In this document: in pieces, positions 1 to 9,449 of the stretch
Layout: every line of letters begins with the position of its first letter
How positions within the stretch are numbered: the first letter of the stretch is position 1
Assembly (NCBI GenBank): GCA_016707785.1
Contig: JADJGZ010000002.1
Coordinates: 1 to 64,000 of the forward strand
Length of the DNA stretch: 64,000 bases
DNA from: Bacteroidales bacterium
GTDB taxonomy: Bacteria > Bacteroidota > Bacteroidia > Bacteroidales > UBA4417
Direction: 5' to 3'
The notes under the pieces: model-generated
What the model was told of the DNA's origin: nothing
The model's database searches: none
Seen by the model: the letters and a program-made list of their open reading frames with translations, nothing else
Translations under genes and position numbers: made by a program

Positions 1-591
1 AGAGAAATAAACAAGGAAATCAAGATAACGATTCCCGAATTTGCAGAAAGCGAAATAGGGTCTCTGCCCGATACAATGATTATAAATGGAGACACCATTT
101 TCCTTGGCATCAACGGACAAGAATTAAAAATGATGTTTCATGATTTCCCGGAATTAGAAGATCTGAACATTCAAGAATATATGGATCAATCGATGAAAGA
201 TATCAGGACTCCTGAATTCCCGGGCTCTCCGGACTGCCCACACTTCAGGTTTGAAGGCCATCCTCCTTTCCCGCCACTTCACCAGTATATGATTCCCGGG
301 CTGGAATGTTTAAAGGATCTGGGCGCCCTCGATAATATTGTGATTAAAAAGAAAAGGCATGGGAAGAAAATTATCATCAGTTTTGAAGACAGGGAAAATG
401 AGTGGCCTGAACGACATGGAAATAACTATCACTATTACTACAATGATGATAACCATGCACAATGGACCCCTAAACATGAAGAGAAAAAAGTAATCATCAA
501 AAAGCGTGACTTAAAAGACGTGGATGAAAACTCAGAAGTTGAACGCATCAAGGATGGGGATAAAGAAATTATTATTATCAGGAAAAAATAA
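1..591 (+). CDS. Hypothetical protein, 3' part only
   Basis: The frame is open from the first base of the window to the stop at 591, so this is the C-terminal part (about 196 residues) of a gene that starts upstream. I do not recognise a family. The visible protein is rich in charged and aromatic residues. It has a Pro/His/Phe-rich middle (around the ATG at 76 plus 45-75 residues), a His/Tyr/Asn cluster, and a tail that alternates Lys/Glu/Asp with runs of Ile/Val, suggesting edge beta strands. No signal peptide or membrane segment is visible in this part. It ends just before a strong hairpin terminator, so it is the last gene of its transcription unit. An ATG at 76 is in frame but is unlikely to be the true start, because the coding-like sequence continues 5' of it. 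Confidence 0.6.
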   Translation, partial: REINKEIKITIPEFAESEIGSLPDTMIINGDTIFLGINGQELKMMFHDFPELEDLNIQEYMDQSMKDIRTPEFPGSPDCPHFRFEGHPPFPPLHQYMIPGLECLKDLGALDNIVIKKKRHGKKIIISFEDRENEWPERHGNNYHYYYNDDNHAQWTPKHEEKKVIIKKRDLKDVDENSEVERIKDGDKEIIIIRKK

Positions 592-653
592 CAACAAAAT
601 GGTAAGGTGCTGAGTCTGCACAGAATCACACCTGATTATTCTTTAGAATGTAC

Positions 654-690
654 CGGATCTTAGGCCACCTAAGATCCGTGTTTATTTTAT
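654..690 (+). terminator. Rho-independent terminator
   Basis: A perfect 11-bp stem, CGGATCTTAGG / CCTAAGATCCG, with a 3-base loop CCA spans 654-678 and is followed by a T-rich run. It lies 60 bp after the stop of the partial first gene and ends that unit. Confidence 0.85.
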
Positions 691-739
691 CCAATTTGAA
701 TTTCGTGAAAGGTTCAGTGTTGCAATAGGGATTAATTAA

Positions 740-747
740 TATTTTTG
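740..747 (+). promoter_or_regulatory. Bacteroidota-type -7 element (TATTTTTG)
   Basis: TATTTTTG matches the TAnnTTTG consensus of the Bacteroidota primary sigma factor. A TTG lies at 720-722, a 17-bp spacing that is slightly short. It overlaps the TTG codon at 745, which argues that the following lipoprotein starts at the ATG at 862, not at 745. Confidence 0.45.
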
Positions 748-861
748 ATCCTGACATATTGCATACGCAGGCATATTTACCTATCTTTATTGCTGGCAAT
801 TGTTGTTGGTTTTCAAGTATATAATTATTATTCTTCCCAGGGAACCCTCAAATCTCACTAT

Positions 862-1515
862 ATGAAAAGTTTTTACACCTTCTTGTTGCTCATTACTTTG
901 GGCATGTTTTTGTTTTCCTGCGAAAAAATCAAGAATATCTTCGAAAATGAAGACCCGAATGAATTGAATGGAGATCAGTCGGAAATTGGGACTGTCGGCA
1001 CTACCCTTTCCACTACTTCCATGGAAATTGAAGGCGTTTCGAATCTAAATGCATCAGTTACTGCGCTTGAATCAGGTATTTCCAAAATTTCCGGTTCGGC
1101 TGTTTGCACCAATGATAAAATTAAAGCCATCCTCGCAAATTTTCCTGAAATTAAAATCAACGGAAATAACGTTGTACTGGATGATGTGCAAATGAAGATT
1201 GCTACCGATGGCATTGAAAGCGTTCATGGACTGGCTCCCGGAATTATTGTGAAATATGATGCTGAAGTCGGTGACACGTATCCCATCTCTACCGGAGGAG
1301 AACGTAAGGTTGTGAGTCGTTCAACCGACGATGACTATGGCTATGGTTTTATGCTGATCAAAGTCATAGAAGTTGAAGAGCCACACAACAAAATGGGCGT
1401 AAAAAATATCAGGTATTTTGCCAATCACAAATTCGGAATGGTAGGCATGGAATTTACTTTTGATGACAATTCAACAGCCAAGTTCCCCGTATATGCCAGT
1501 AAAGAGAATAAATAA
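862..1515 (+). CDS. Putative lipoprotein of unknown function
   Basis: A protein of 217 residues. It begins with a typical lipoprotein signal: a short basic start, a hydrophobic run, and a lipobox ending in FSC with Cys20 as the lipidation site. It is therefore probably attached to a membrane facing the periplasm or outer surface. The mature part is mixed alpha/beta with no motif I recognise, and its C-terminal third looks beta-rich. The frame is open back to a TTG at 745, but that stretch lies on a promoter-like box and would bury the signal peptide behind an unlikely extra hydrophobic segment, so the ATG at 862 was chosen. It stands alone between a terminator and the radical SAM gene. The function is unknown. 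Confidence 0.7.
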   Translation: MKSFYTFLLLITLGMFLFSCEKIKNIFENEDPNELNGDQSEIGTVGTTLSTTSMEIEGVSNLNASVTALESGISKISGSAVCTNDKIKAILANFPEIKINGNNVVLDDVQMKIATDGIESVHGLAPGIIVKYDAEVGDTYPISTGGERKVVSRSTDDDYGYGFMLIKVIEVEEPHNKMGVKNIRYFANHKFGMVGMEFTFDDNSTAKFPVYASKENK

Positions 1516-1575
1516 ACTCTTGTAAAACTCATTTTAACTCATCATTCCCTTAATGGGGATCGGACTTACTTGCGG

Positions 1576-2847
1576 ATGAAATATCTATTTATACAGGGGG
1601 AAAAGAAACCTATTCCTCCATTTCCACATCATAAGGATTTTGTTTACCGTGTGAACCGGTTTTTTCGGGTGAAATCGGTTTTTTCATTCATCACCATTGA
1701 TGGGTTATTTTATGTGCCGAAGAAGTTCTGGATGAATGCCCGAAACCATAGTGCTATTCCCCGCTTGCTTCTTATCGATCCAACTTCAGCCTGCAACCTG
1801 AAGTGCACCGGATGCTGGTCAGCCGATTATGGTAAAAGCAGCCATCTATCTTTTGAAAAGCTGGATGAGCTTTTTCAGGATGCCTGTAAACTTGGCGTTA
1901 GTCAGATTATCCTGAGTGGTGGTGAACCTTTGATGCGTAAGAACGAAATCCTGGAACTAAGCAGAAGATATCCAAAAATCAGCATTGCAGCTTTTACAAA
2001 TGGCACCCTGATTGATGAAGCTTTTGTGAAGGAAATGGTGAAAATCAGTAACCTGAATGTGTTTATCAGCATTGAAGGCTTTCGGGATGAAACCGATTTC
2101 CGCCGGGGGAATGGCACCTATGATAAAGTAATTTCAGCCATGGACCTGCTGAAGAAACATGATATCGGATTCGGGTTTTCAGCATGCTATCACTCAGGGA
2201 ATTACAAAACTATTGCCAGTGATGAATTCCTGAATTTTATGCAAGAAAAGGGTGCCTGGTTTGGTTGGCTGTTCAACTACCTGCCTATCGGGATACATGC
2301 TGAAATCAGCCTTTGCTGCAATGCACAACAAAGGGCCTATGTGCTTCGGAAAATAGAAAACTACACCGAAAGAACAAACTTTACCCTTATCGATTTCGCC
2401 AACCATGGCCATAAAGCTTTTGGCTGTGTTGCCGCAGGGAGCGATTTTGCCCATATTAATGCAAATGGAGACCTGGAACCCTGTGCCTTTTGTCATTATT
2501 CTGATGTAAATATTAATGATACAACCCTGGCAAAAGCACTCCAATCCCCTTTTTTCAGGAGATTCAGGGAAGCAAAACCTTTTTCTGAAAACCTGTTACG
2601 CCCTTGCCCCTTAATGGATGTGCCCGATGCTATCGTAAAACTTACCAATGATAAAAGCGTGCATTCAACACACCTGGATTGTGCAGAAACCGGTGAAGAC
2701 CTGGCAGCCAAGACAAAAGCAATTGCTGCTGACTGGAAACCTGTTGCAGATCATCTATTCAATTCAATGCCCTTTTCTGAAAAACGCAGGTTCGGGATTC
2801 TGAATAAGATGGTAAAATCTGGAAATGATCTGATAAGCAGACTATAA
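1576..2847 (+). CDS. Radical SAM protein with C-terminal Cys cluster
   Basis: A cytosolic iron-sulfur enzyme of 423 residues that should cleave S-adenosylmethionine to start radical chemistry. The radical SAM signature CNLKCTGC (Cys73, Cys77, Cys80) binds the 4Fe-4S cluster, and the SGGEPLM segment about 40 residues later fits the SAM-binding GGE motif. The C-terminal half carries further cysteines (FGC, PCAFC, RPCP, LDC), which suggest an auxiliary cluster as in SPASM/twitch-type members. The substrate is unknown; relatives modify peptides, lipids or cofactors. The frame can be read from a TTG two codons earlier, but the ATG at 1576 is preferred. The small membrane protein that follows begins 15 bp after the stop and may be co-transcribed. 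Confidence 0.85.
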   Translation: MKYLFIQGEKKPIPPFPHHKDFVYRVNRFFRVKSVFSFITIDGLFYVPKKFWMNARNHSAIPRLLLIDPTSACNLKCTGCWSADYGKSSHLSFEKLDELFQDACKLGVSQIILSGGEPLMRKNEILELSRRYPKISIAAFTNGTLIDEAFVKEMVKISNLNVFISIEGFRDETDFRRGNGTYDKVISAMDLLKKHDIGFGFSACYHSGNYKTIASDEFLNFMQEKGAWFGWLFNYLPIGIHAEISLCCNAQQRAYVLRKIENYTERTNFTLIDFANHGHKAFGCVAAGSDFAHINANGDLEPCAFCHYSDVNINDTTLAKALQSPFFRRFREAKPFSENLLRPCPLMDVPDAIVKLTNDKSVHSTHLDCAETGEDLAAKTKAIAADWKPVADHLFNSMPFSEKRRFGILNKMVKSGNDLISRL

Positions 2848-2862
2848 GATAGTAATTGATCA

Positions 2863-3318
2863 ATGATTAAAATGAATTCTATGGAACGCATCCTGATTCC
2901 TTATTGGTTTAAATGGCTCGGAATAACATTGGTGGTTGCAGGTCTCATTTTCACTTTTCTTTACGATAGAGGTGTATCTATTGATGCCCCGGTTTTAGCA
3001 GTGATAAGCAGTTTTCTGAGAACCCGCTACTTCATTGTTTTTAACGCTAATATTACAGATGAACTGGCACTGGCTTCTTATTTAACAGGTCTGATCCTAT
3101 TATGCATTTCAAAAGAAAAAACAGAAAGCCCCCATCTTTCAGAATTCAGGTCAAAGGCCTTACTCTCTGGAATCATCCTGAATTCAATTTTCATCCTTTT
3201 CTCAATTGTGTTTCTATTCGGATCATCCTTTATCATTGCCCTCATTCTCAATGTGTTTTCTTTTTTCATTTTCTATCTGATCAGCTTCTACTTTTTCAAA
3301 ATCAAAAGCAAGACATAA
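2863..3318 (+). CDS. Small integral membrane protein, unknown function
   Basis: A protein of 151 residues with four hydrophobic segments (about residues 15-32, 65-82, 98-118 and 120-145) and short polar loops, so it is an inner-membrane protein. It has no recognisable catalytic motif. It starts 15 bp after the radical SAM gene, suggesting one transcript, and the glycosyltransferase follows after 46 bp. In-frame ATGs also occur at 2872 and 2881; the first is used here without firm evidence. It resembles the small unassigned membrane proteins common in Bacteroidota. Confidence 0.65.
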   Translation: MIKMNSMERILIPYWFKWLGITLVVAGLIFTFLYDRGVSIDAPVLAVISSFLRTRYFIVFNANITDELALASYLTGLILLCISKEKTESPHLSEFRSKALLSGIILNSIFILFSIVFLFGSSFIIALILNVFSFFIFYLISFYFFKIKSKT

Positions 3319-3364
3319 CAGACGATTAATTTTATCTTTACCCATCCATTCCAACCATTTACAA

Positions 3365-4951
3365 ATGCAAGAAAGGATGGCTTCAGCCTTATTACTTCAG
3401 CCTCATAATTACAAGCGAAAGCTGCTGGTTCTGCTCGGGATTTCCATCCTTGTCCGTGGATTTATTGCCGGAATGTTCGAGTTGGGAAATGATGAGGTGT
3501 ATTATTGGACTTATGCCGTTTATCCTGATATCAGCCACTTTGATCACCCTCCAATGGTGGGATGGCTTATCCGCATTTTTACCCTGAACCTTCAGTTTCA
3601 ACAGGAATTTTTCGTGCGACTGGCCTCTGTAATCGGAGGGACTTTCAATACCTACATACTCTTTCTAATCGGCACAAAACTTCGTGATGAAACTACCGGC
3701 TGGTATACCGCTTTGCTCCATATTGCTTCAATCTATGGATTTGTTATCAGTGGTGTATTTATCCTGCCTGATACGCCACAAACAGTTTTTTGGCTATCTG
3801 CACTTTACCTGATGCTGGATGTGTTGCCTGAAAATCAGCCTTCTGGCAGTATCAAAAGGAAAATGATCGGGATCGGAATATTACTGGGACTTGGAATGCT
3901 ATCAAAATACACTACGGCTTTTCTGTGGGCAGGAATGATACTCTTTATCCTCCTTTTCAACCGCTCCTGGTTAAAAAGGAGCTACTTCTACCTGGCAAAC
4001 CTCATCATGCTGTCGTTCTTCGCCATTGTACTGGTATGGAATTTCAGGAATAATTTTATCAGTTTTACCTACCAGGGAGGCCGGGGACTCGTGTCAGGAT
4101 TGGTGTTCAATATTGATAGTTTTTTAACTGAATTGCTGGGGGAAGTGCTTTACAACAACCCTGTTAACCTGCTGCTGCTGATCCTGGGAATTGTTATTGT
4201 CATCCGATCTTCAAATCTTCAGAGAAACCCCTCTATTCGTATTCTGCTGCTGACCGGACTGCCGCTGGTACTAACATTTCTTTCTCTATCCCTTTTCCGG
4301 GGGACACTGCCCCATTGGTCGGGACCAGGCTACCTGACCCTTATACCGGTTGCCGCCCTTTTTATCCGGATTAAGCAGGGAGAACATCCTTCTTTTTTCC
4401 CGGGATGGATGATCGCCTCGCTATTAGTCATGGGCATGATCCTTTCGGTTGCCATGTTCCAAATCTCAACTGGATTAATTCCTTTGGAAAGCAAAGAGGA
4501 TGGTCGTCGGGATTACTCACTTGATATCTATGGATGGACTCAGATGGGTGAAAAATTTAAGATCCTGGCGGAAAAGTATGAAGCTGAAGGTAAAATTCAA
4601 ACAGGATCACCCATCGTCTCCTATCGCTGGTTTCCGGCAGCCAACCTGGAATATTATGCAGCCAGGCCCGGCAAAAGACATGTGCTTGCTTCAGGAAAGC
4701 TTGAAGAAATACACAAGTATGCCTGGATTAACAAGGTGCATGGAGGATTCAGGCTCAATGATGATGCTTGGTATATCACCTCCAGCCTGGATTTCAGGGA
4801 ACCTGAAAAACTTTATGAATTGCACTATGAGAAAATCATGCCCCCGGATACTCTCCACATTGTAAGAAGGGGTAAAAATGTGTATGCCTTTTATGTTTAC
4901 AGGCTTCTGAACCTGCAATCGAAACCGCGTTCCCTTTTAGTAAACCACTAA
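3365..4951 (+). CDS. GT39/ArnT-like membrane glycosyltransferase
   Basis: A 528-residue polytopic membrane protein of the PMT_2/ArnT type, which transfers a sugar from a polyprenyl-phosphate donor on the periplasmic face of the inner membrane. The first periplasmic loop holds the family's acidic pair in GNDEVYYW (Asp43, Glu44), followed by FDHPP (59-63), both typical of GT39 enzymes. About ten or eleven hydrophobic helices follow, then a soluble C-terminal region of roughly 130 residues. The acceptor (lipid A, glycan or protein) cannot be told from sequence. The last 15 bases overlap the end of the convergent carboxypeptidase gene. Confidence 0.85.
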   Translation: MQERMASALLLQPHNYKRKLLVLLGISILVRGFIAGMFELGNDEVYYWTYAVYPDISHFDHPPMVGWLIRIFTLNLQFQQEFFVRLASVIGGTFNTYILFLIGTKLRDETTGWYTALLHIASIYGFVISGVFILPDTPQTVFWLSALYLMLDVLPENQPSGSIKRKMIGIGILLGLGMLSKYTTAFLWAGMILFILLFNRSWLKRSYFYLANLIMLSFFAIVLVWNFRNNFISFTYQGGRGLVSGLVFNIDSFLTELLGEVLYNNPVNLLLLILGIVIVIRSSNLQRNPSIRILLLTGLPLVLTFLSLSLFRGTLPHWSGPGYLTLIPVAALFIRIKQGEHPSFFPGWMIASLLVMGMILSVAMFQISTGLIPLESKEDGRRDYSLDIYGWTQMGEKFKILAEKYEAEGKIQTGSPIVSYRWFPAANLEYYAARPGKRHVLASGKLEEIHKYAWINKVHGGFRLNDDAWYITSSLDFREPEKLYELHYEKIMPPDTLHIVRRGKNVYAFYVYRLLNLQSKPRSLLVNH

Positions 4952-7297
4952 TCTGGTTACTTGTGCCGGGAGGCCAATTATTTCAAGCCGGATGAAATAA
5001 ATTCCTGCAGCCCAGTTACTCACATTAAATTCAGCCCAACCTTCATTCTGCATCAGGGAAAGTGTTGTGACTTCCTTACCTGTAGCATCCAGTACCCTCA
5101 TGACAGGATTTTCCAACTTAGATGGCACCAGGTAACTCACCCTCACTTGTCCGGAAGCCGGGTTAGGGGTTGGTATGCCCAGCCAGGTGCGACTGGGGGA
5201 AGCTTCCGAAATAGCAGTAGGGTCTAATAAAATACTGATCTGAACATCATCAAAATAAAATCCATCGAGTTCTGTACCGCCATCTGTATCCAGTGTGAAC
5301 CTTAATTTAATGCTTTTATCCTGCCAATTATTCAGGGAAATTGCTTCACTAACCCATTCTGATTCCATTCCGTCATATAATGGTTGACCGGTTAATTGGT
5401 AAATGCTTCCCGGATTAGAATACTTTCCTTCCAGTGGTGTCCAGGATGTCCCGTTATCTTCAGATATCTTCAATTGCACAAAATCGAAATCATTTTCCAA
5501 AGCCCACTTCGCCTTAAATTCAAGAACGGTGAGTAAGGCTTCACCCAGGGAAAGAGAATTGACCAGGGAAATGCTGCGATTTGCATTAGATCCATAATTG
5601 CCAAATGGAGAATCTGTAAGGCAAGATGGTGGCGAAAAATAATCCGTATTAATCAAGGTCCAGTTTCCGGTCCAATTATTTTTGTTATTAATATAGTCTG
5701 TGAAAACCGGGTAAGGATAGCCAAAAATCTTCTCAGCGGTATCCTTAACAGTATAGAGACCATTATCCAATGTCAGCACATAACGCAATGTATCCCCCAC
5801 ATGATTTACCGGGGCTAGTTGGTAGGCTATGGAATCCGTTCGTTTCTCGAGTAAGGCCATTCCTGAATAGGTTACAGGGGAGCCAAATGAGGCAAATGCA
5901 TCACCCAGTGGTTCAATAGAAACCGTAAAATCCCCTTCCTGCATTCCGAGGCGCTTCACTTCAAATTTGACATAGCCGTTATCCTGGTAAATAAAGAGAG
6001 GTGCGATATCTTTAATCTTGCCAAATTTCCCAACAAGCCTGGCAGCTGTGAGACTTGCCAGCATATTTTCCTGGCAAAGCGGGAGAATTCTCTCTTCTGT
6101 TGGCCAGAAACCATCACTACCTCCACCTACTTCCGGAGTATAGGATAGAATTTTTGATTTACTGGTTTGTTCTCCATACATCCAATCATCTGATCCACCA
6201 TTGGTAGGATAAATAGTTGTGCTTCCCGGGCCAAAAGTGTACCCATTCTCAGCAGTCATTGCAGCAGCATAGGCATTTAATAAGGATTCATCAGGTGACA
6301 AATCCGGTGTCCAACCCCAGGGATAAAGGAAAAGATTGCTGTAACTATGATAGTTTAAGGCAATTAAGAAGTCATGTCCCTCACAGAAATATTTCATCAT
6401 TCGGGTTTCCGGTTCTGAAAAGGGTGCTGTCCCCCGGTACAGATCGGAAGAAGGGTCAGGAGAGGAACCTTCATCATCATAACCCCACATATATCCGTAA
6501 TTCCTGTTTATATCGATTCCATAATCGCCACCACCACTGTTTCTTCGGTTTTTTCTCCACATCCCTCCACCGAATGGATTTGTAGTGATATTATATTGAT
6601 AACCATCTACATTGATGACCGGGACAAAATACATCTCGGTGTTATCAACCACATCCCTGACATCTGAATTACCTGCGTAGTTCTCCAGCAAGTACCACAT
6701 ATAATACATCAGGTGCTGCATTCCGATTGGTTCACGGGCATGATGCATACCGGTATAGAGTACCTGGGGTTCAGTCTCTGCAATATCCGGATTATCAGAA
6801 ATCTTTACGTAATAAACAGGCCGGCCTTCGATGGTAGTAATGGTATCACTCACCAATTGTTTTATCGTAATCAGGTTCGGATAAAGTTCCCGCATCTCAT
6901 CCAATTGGGCCAGCATCTCTTCAATAGTAAGGAAACCTCCGCAGCTACCCAGTGAAAAATGAGCCGGCACAGGCCAGGCACTTGTGTTAAATGCATCAAG
7001 GTTTTTCATCCCGGTTCCTGCTGATTGATATCGCTCAGCATAATACCGGCTCATATCAGGAATCAGGACTTCAAACTCAAAACCTGCCCGGATAACCTTT
7101 TGAAGTTCCTGATCGGATAATTCAGCCGTAGCCCAGCCCTCTTTCTGGTTTATTTGGTTTAGCTCAATACCCGCCTTGAAAAGGGTTTGAATGTTCTTCC
7201 CATCGAGATGGATCTTAATCCTGGAATAGGTGGATTCCTGATTGAAAGCCAGGAAGGGTAGTGTAACCAGAAGAATGAGGATAAAAATTTTGTGCAT
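4937..7297 (-). CDS. Secreted M14 zinc carboxypeptidase with type IX sorting domain
   Basis: A 786-residue exported metallopeptidase. Residues 1-18 form a signal peptide. The peptidase_M14 domain spans about 110-425. The zinc ligands are visible as HHARE (His186, Glu189) and NYH (His317), and the catalytic glutamate lies in YTPEVGG (Glu389). Arg/Asn substrate-binding residues sit in the IDINRNYG segment (about 261-268). A jelly-roll-like beta domain follows (about 540-690). The last roughly 75 residues, starting PTPNPASG and ending in an RLVVY strand, are a type IX secretion C-terminal sorting domain, so the enzyme should cross the outer membrane and be released or anchored to the surface. 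It probably supplies amino acids from extracellular peptides. Confidence 0.93.
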   Translation of the reverse strand: MHKIFILILLVTLPFLAFNQESTYSRIKIHLDGKNIQTLFKAGIELNQINQKEGWATAELSDQELQKVIRAGFEFEVLIPDMSRYYAERYQSAGTGMKNLDAFNTSAWPVPAHFSLGSCGGFLTIEEMLAQLDEMRELYPNLITIKQLVSDTITTIEGRPVYYVKISDNPDIAETEPQVLYTGMHHAREPIGMQHLMYYMWYLLENYAGNSDVRDVVDNTEMYFVPVINVDGYQYNITTNPFGGGMWRKNRRNSGGGDYGIDINRNYGYMWGYDDEGSSPDPSSDLYRGTAPFSEPETRMMKYFCEGHDFLIALNYHSYSNLFLYPWGWTPDLSPDESLLNAYAAAMTAENGYTFGPGSTTIYPTNGGSDDWMYGEQTSKSKILSYTPEVGGGSDGFWPTEERILPLCQENMLASLTAARLVGKFGKIKDIAPLFIYQDNGYVKFEVKRLGMQEGDFTVSIEPLGDAFASFGSPVTYSGMALLEKRTDSIAYQLAPVNHVGDTLRYVLTLDNGLYTVKDTAEKIFGYPYPVFTDYINNKNNWTGNWTLINTDYFSPPSCLTDSPFGNYGSNANRSISLVNSLSLGEALLTVLEFKAKWALENDFDFVQLKISEDNGTSWTPLEGKYSNPGSIYQLTGQPLYDGMESEWVSEAISLNNWQDKSIKLRFTLDTDGGTELDGFYFDDVQISILLDPTAISEASPSRTWLGIPTPNPASGQVRVSYLVPSKLENPVMRVLDATGKEVTTLSLMQNEGWAEFNVSNWAAGIYFIRLEIIGLPAQVTRLVVY

Positions 7298-7507
7298 GGA
7301 ATCCTTTTTTAAATCGCAATTTTATTCTTGGATTGACGTCCGGGAGCCAATAAGCTCTTAACAAATGAAACAGTAATGGACAGGAATTTGTTCCGGTAAC
7401 TATGATTCAAATTTACAGATAAGATCATAGCAGGGGACGATCGCAGAGGAATTTCCCGGCAATTGGTAAGAGATCTGCCTTTGATGCTGCAGAAATGGCC
7501 GGTTGAG

Positions 7508-9304
7508 CTATGACACAATCCCCATTTGTTTCATCAGGAATAAGGCGGTCATGCTTTTAGCTGCACCATTCTTCATCTTGTAGTCGAAGCTAAGCTGCCC
7601 ATCTGTGATATCTGCCTCAAAACAGAAATTGAGCACCTGTCCGGGAAACTCAGCTTCCAGTTCCCCCAAAGCAATGTCATGCGTTGCAATGATTCCGGAA
7701 GCAGAAAGGTTCAATAGTTTTCGTACCAGGATGATTGAACCATTGAGTTTATCATTGCTATTGGTTCCTTTCAGCACTTCATCCAACAAGAAAAAGACCT
7801 TTTCACCTCTTTCCAGCACATCAATGATATTCTTTAATTTTTTTAATTCAGCATAAAAGTAGGATTCATGTTTGATCAATGAATCGTTGGTTCTAATACT
7901 GGTGATGAGCTGGATGGGTAAAAACCCGTAAGCATCGGCACAAACAGGAGCCCCGGTCATAGCCAGTACCTGGTTCAACCCTATGGTGCGAAGAAAGGTG
8001 CTTTTACCTGCCATATTGGCCCCGGTTAATACGATGATGGAGTGCCAGCCCTGAAGGTTGAAAAGGTTGCAAACCCTTTCTTGCGGTGGAATAAGAGGGT
8101 GCCCAAGGTTTTCGGCATAGAGGGAAAATTCCCCGCTTTCAGGTACAGGGTATGTATAGCCGGGGTTGTTATACGCATATGTTGAGAGGCTGATAAGGGC
8201 ATCGATTTCACCTAAAATATCGAACCACTTGAGAATATTGGCCGAATTCCTGCTTTTCCAGATCTCCATCCTTATCACAAGAAGCAGATCTGTCAGAAAC
8301 AGGGCATTCCGGAAGAAGCCTATCAATAAATTATTTCTTGAATCAAACTTTTGCAGGATTCTGCCCAGGGTCCTGATCTCTGCCGGTGCATTGCTATTCC
8401 TGCCAAGTAATGATTGTTTCCTGGATCGGATCCATGAAGTCTCCAGGTCAATCTCACCAAGCTTTTCCATCAGATCGGAGTAACTTGACAGGAAGCTGTA
8501 TGTCTTGCCAAAAACCAATGAGATTCCATTGATTTTCTTCAAATAATACCCTACTATTCCGAGATTTATTAATCCCAGCAATACTAGTATGGCATAATTC
8601 ATCCAGCCCATTAAAACAGAGAAAAGGATTCCGGTCATTACAGCCTGCCATAACCGAATCCCCTTGCTGAATAATTTATGTTTAGAAAAGATATTCTTTT
8701 GCTCAAGCCAAAACTTCAAATTTTCTGTCGAACCGCTCCTTCCCTTTAATAAACCGGTTGCCATAAAACTCAGTCGCCAAAAAGTGTGATTTCCCAGTTC
8801 CCTTACCGATTCCTGCCGGGCAAGGATCTCCGTTGTATTTAATTCTGGTTTCTTAAGCCACCGGGCAAGTTGTATTCGTCCCCCATGTGTAACCGTTCTG
8901 TTCAAATATTGAAAAATTGAACCATGCCCAAAAACATCAAGGTCAGAAGCATAATCATGGCTATGATCAACAAATTCAGCTCCTTCGTCAAGCCCAAGAA
9001 AATCAAATTTCAAGGCTTTCAATTCCAATTCACATCTTTGAACAAGTGTTTCAAAATAGCTTTTCTTATGCTGGAACCTTGAATTGAAGTAAACGAAAAC
9101 AGCCAGCAAAAAGATAAATGCCGAAGCCATAATAAATCCCGGAATAGGGGAATCGGCTGTCAGGGCAAAATAAAAATTGATCAGTATCCCTGAAAAAGCC
9201 AGAAGCCGAAGCCAGGTAAAAGTCTTGCAAATTCTGTGGTATTTCAGCCTTTGTTGATCAAACTGGTCTAAAAGGAGAGTGTATGTTGATTCGGGTGTTT
9301 CCAT
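7508..9304 (-). CDS. Membrane-anchored MutS-like ATPase
   Basis: A 598-residue MutS-family protein without the N-terminal mismatch-binding domain. The C-terminal ATPase is intact: Walker A GANMAGKST (428-436), Walker B FFLLDEV (504-510) with the following GTNS segment, and a TH(D) motif near 548. The lever/core-like helical region precedes it. Unlike canonical MutS it has four hydrophobic stretches (about 28-48, 54-74, 218-237 and 238-256) that predict insertion in the inner membrane. Such truncated MutS relatives are frequent in Bacteroidota, but their role is not established, and classical mismatch recognition is unlikely without domain I. The gene stands alone, 145 bp from gldD, in the same direction. 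Confidence 0.85.
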   Translation of the reverse strand: METPESTYTLLLDQFDQQRLKYHRICKTFTWLRLLAFSGILINFYFALTADSPIPGFIMASAFIFLLAVFVYFNSRFQHKKSYFETLVQRCELELKALKFDFLGLDEGAEFVDHSHDYASDLDVFGHGSIFQYLNRTVTHGGRIQLARWLKKPELNTTEILARQESVRELGNHTFWRLSFMATGLLKGRSGSTENLKFWLEQKNIFSKHKLFSKGIRLWQAVMTGILFSVLMGWMNYAILVLLGLINLGIVGYYLKKINGISLVFGKTYSFLSSYSDLMEKLGEIDLETSWIRSRKQSLLGRNSNAPAEIRTLGRILQKFDSRNNLLIGFFRNALFLTDLLLVIRMEIWKSRNSANILKWFDILGEIDALISLSTYAYNNPGYTYPVPESGEFSLYAENLGHPLIPPQERVCNLFNLQGWHSIIVLTGANMAGKSTFLRTIGLNQVLAMTGAPVCADAYGFLPIQLITSIRTNDSLIKHESYFYAELKKLKNIIDVLERGEKVFFLLDEVLKGTNSNDKLNGSIILVRKLLNLSASGIIATHDIALGELEAEFPGQVLNFCFEADITDGQLSFDYKMKNGAAKSMTALFLMKQMGIVS

Positions 9305-9449
9305 TCAATTATAAATTGCAGTTCAATCTTACAAAAAAAACCGTTTCAACATACTAACAGCAACAGTGATTGATAGCAACCTGGCGGTTTTTACCAAACT
9401 TTAACAAAACAAGACAAATAAGTAAAAGGAAGCTAACAGCCCTTGATGA

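Noticed and set aside
745..861. Upstream extension of the lipoprotein frame from TTG 745
   Set aside because: It sits on a -7 promoter element and would bury a perfect lipoprotein signal peptide starting at 862.
7309..7518. 69-codon minus-strand frame between the carboxypeptidase and MutS-like genes
   Set aside because: It overlaps the end of the MutS-like gene, has irregular Cys/Ser/Arg composition and no signal, fold or promoter support.
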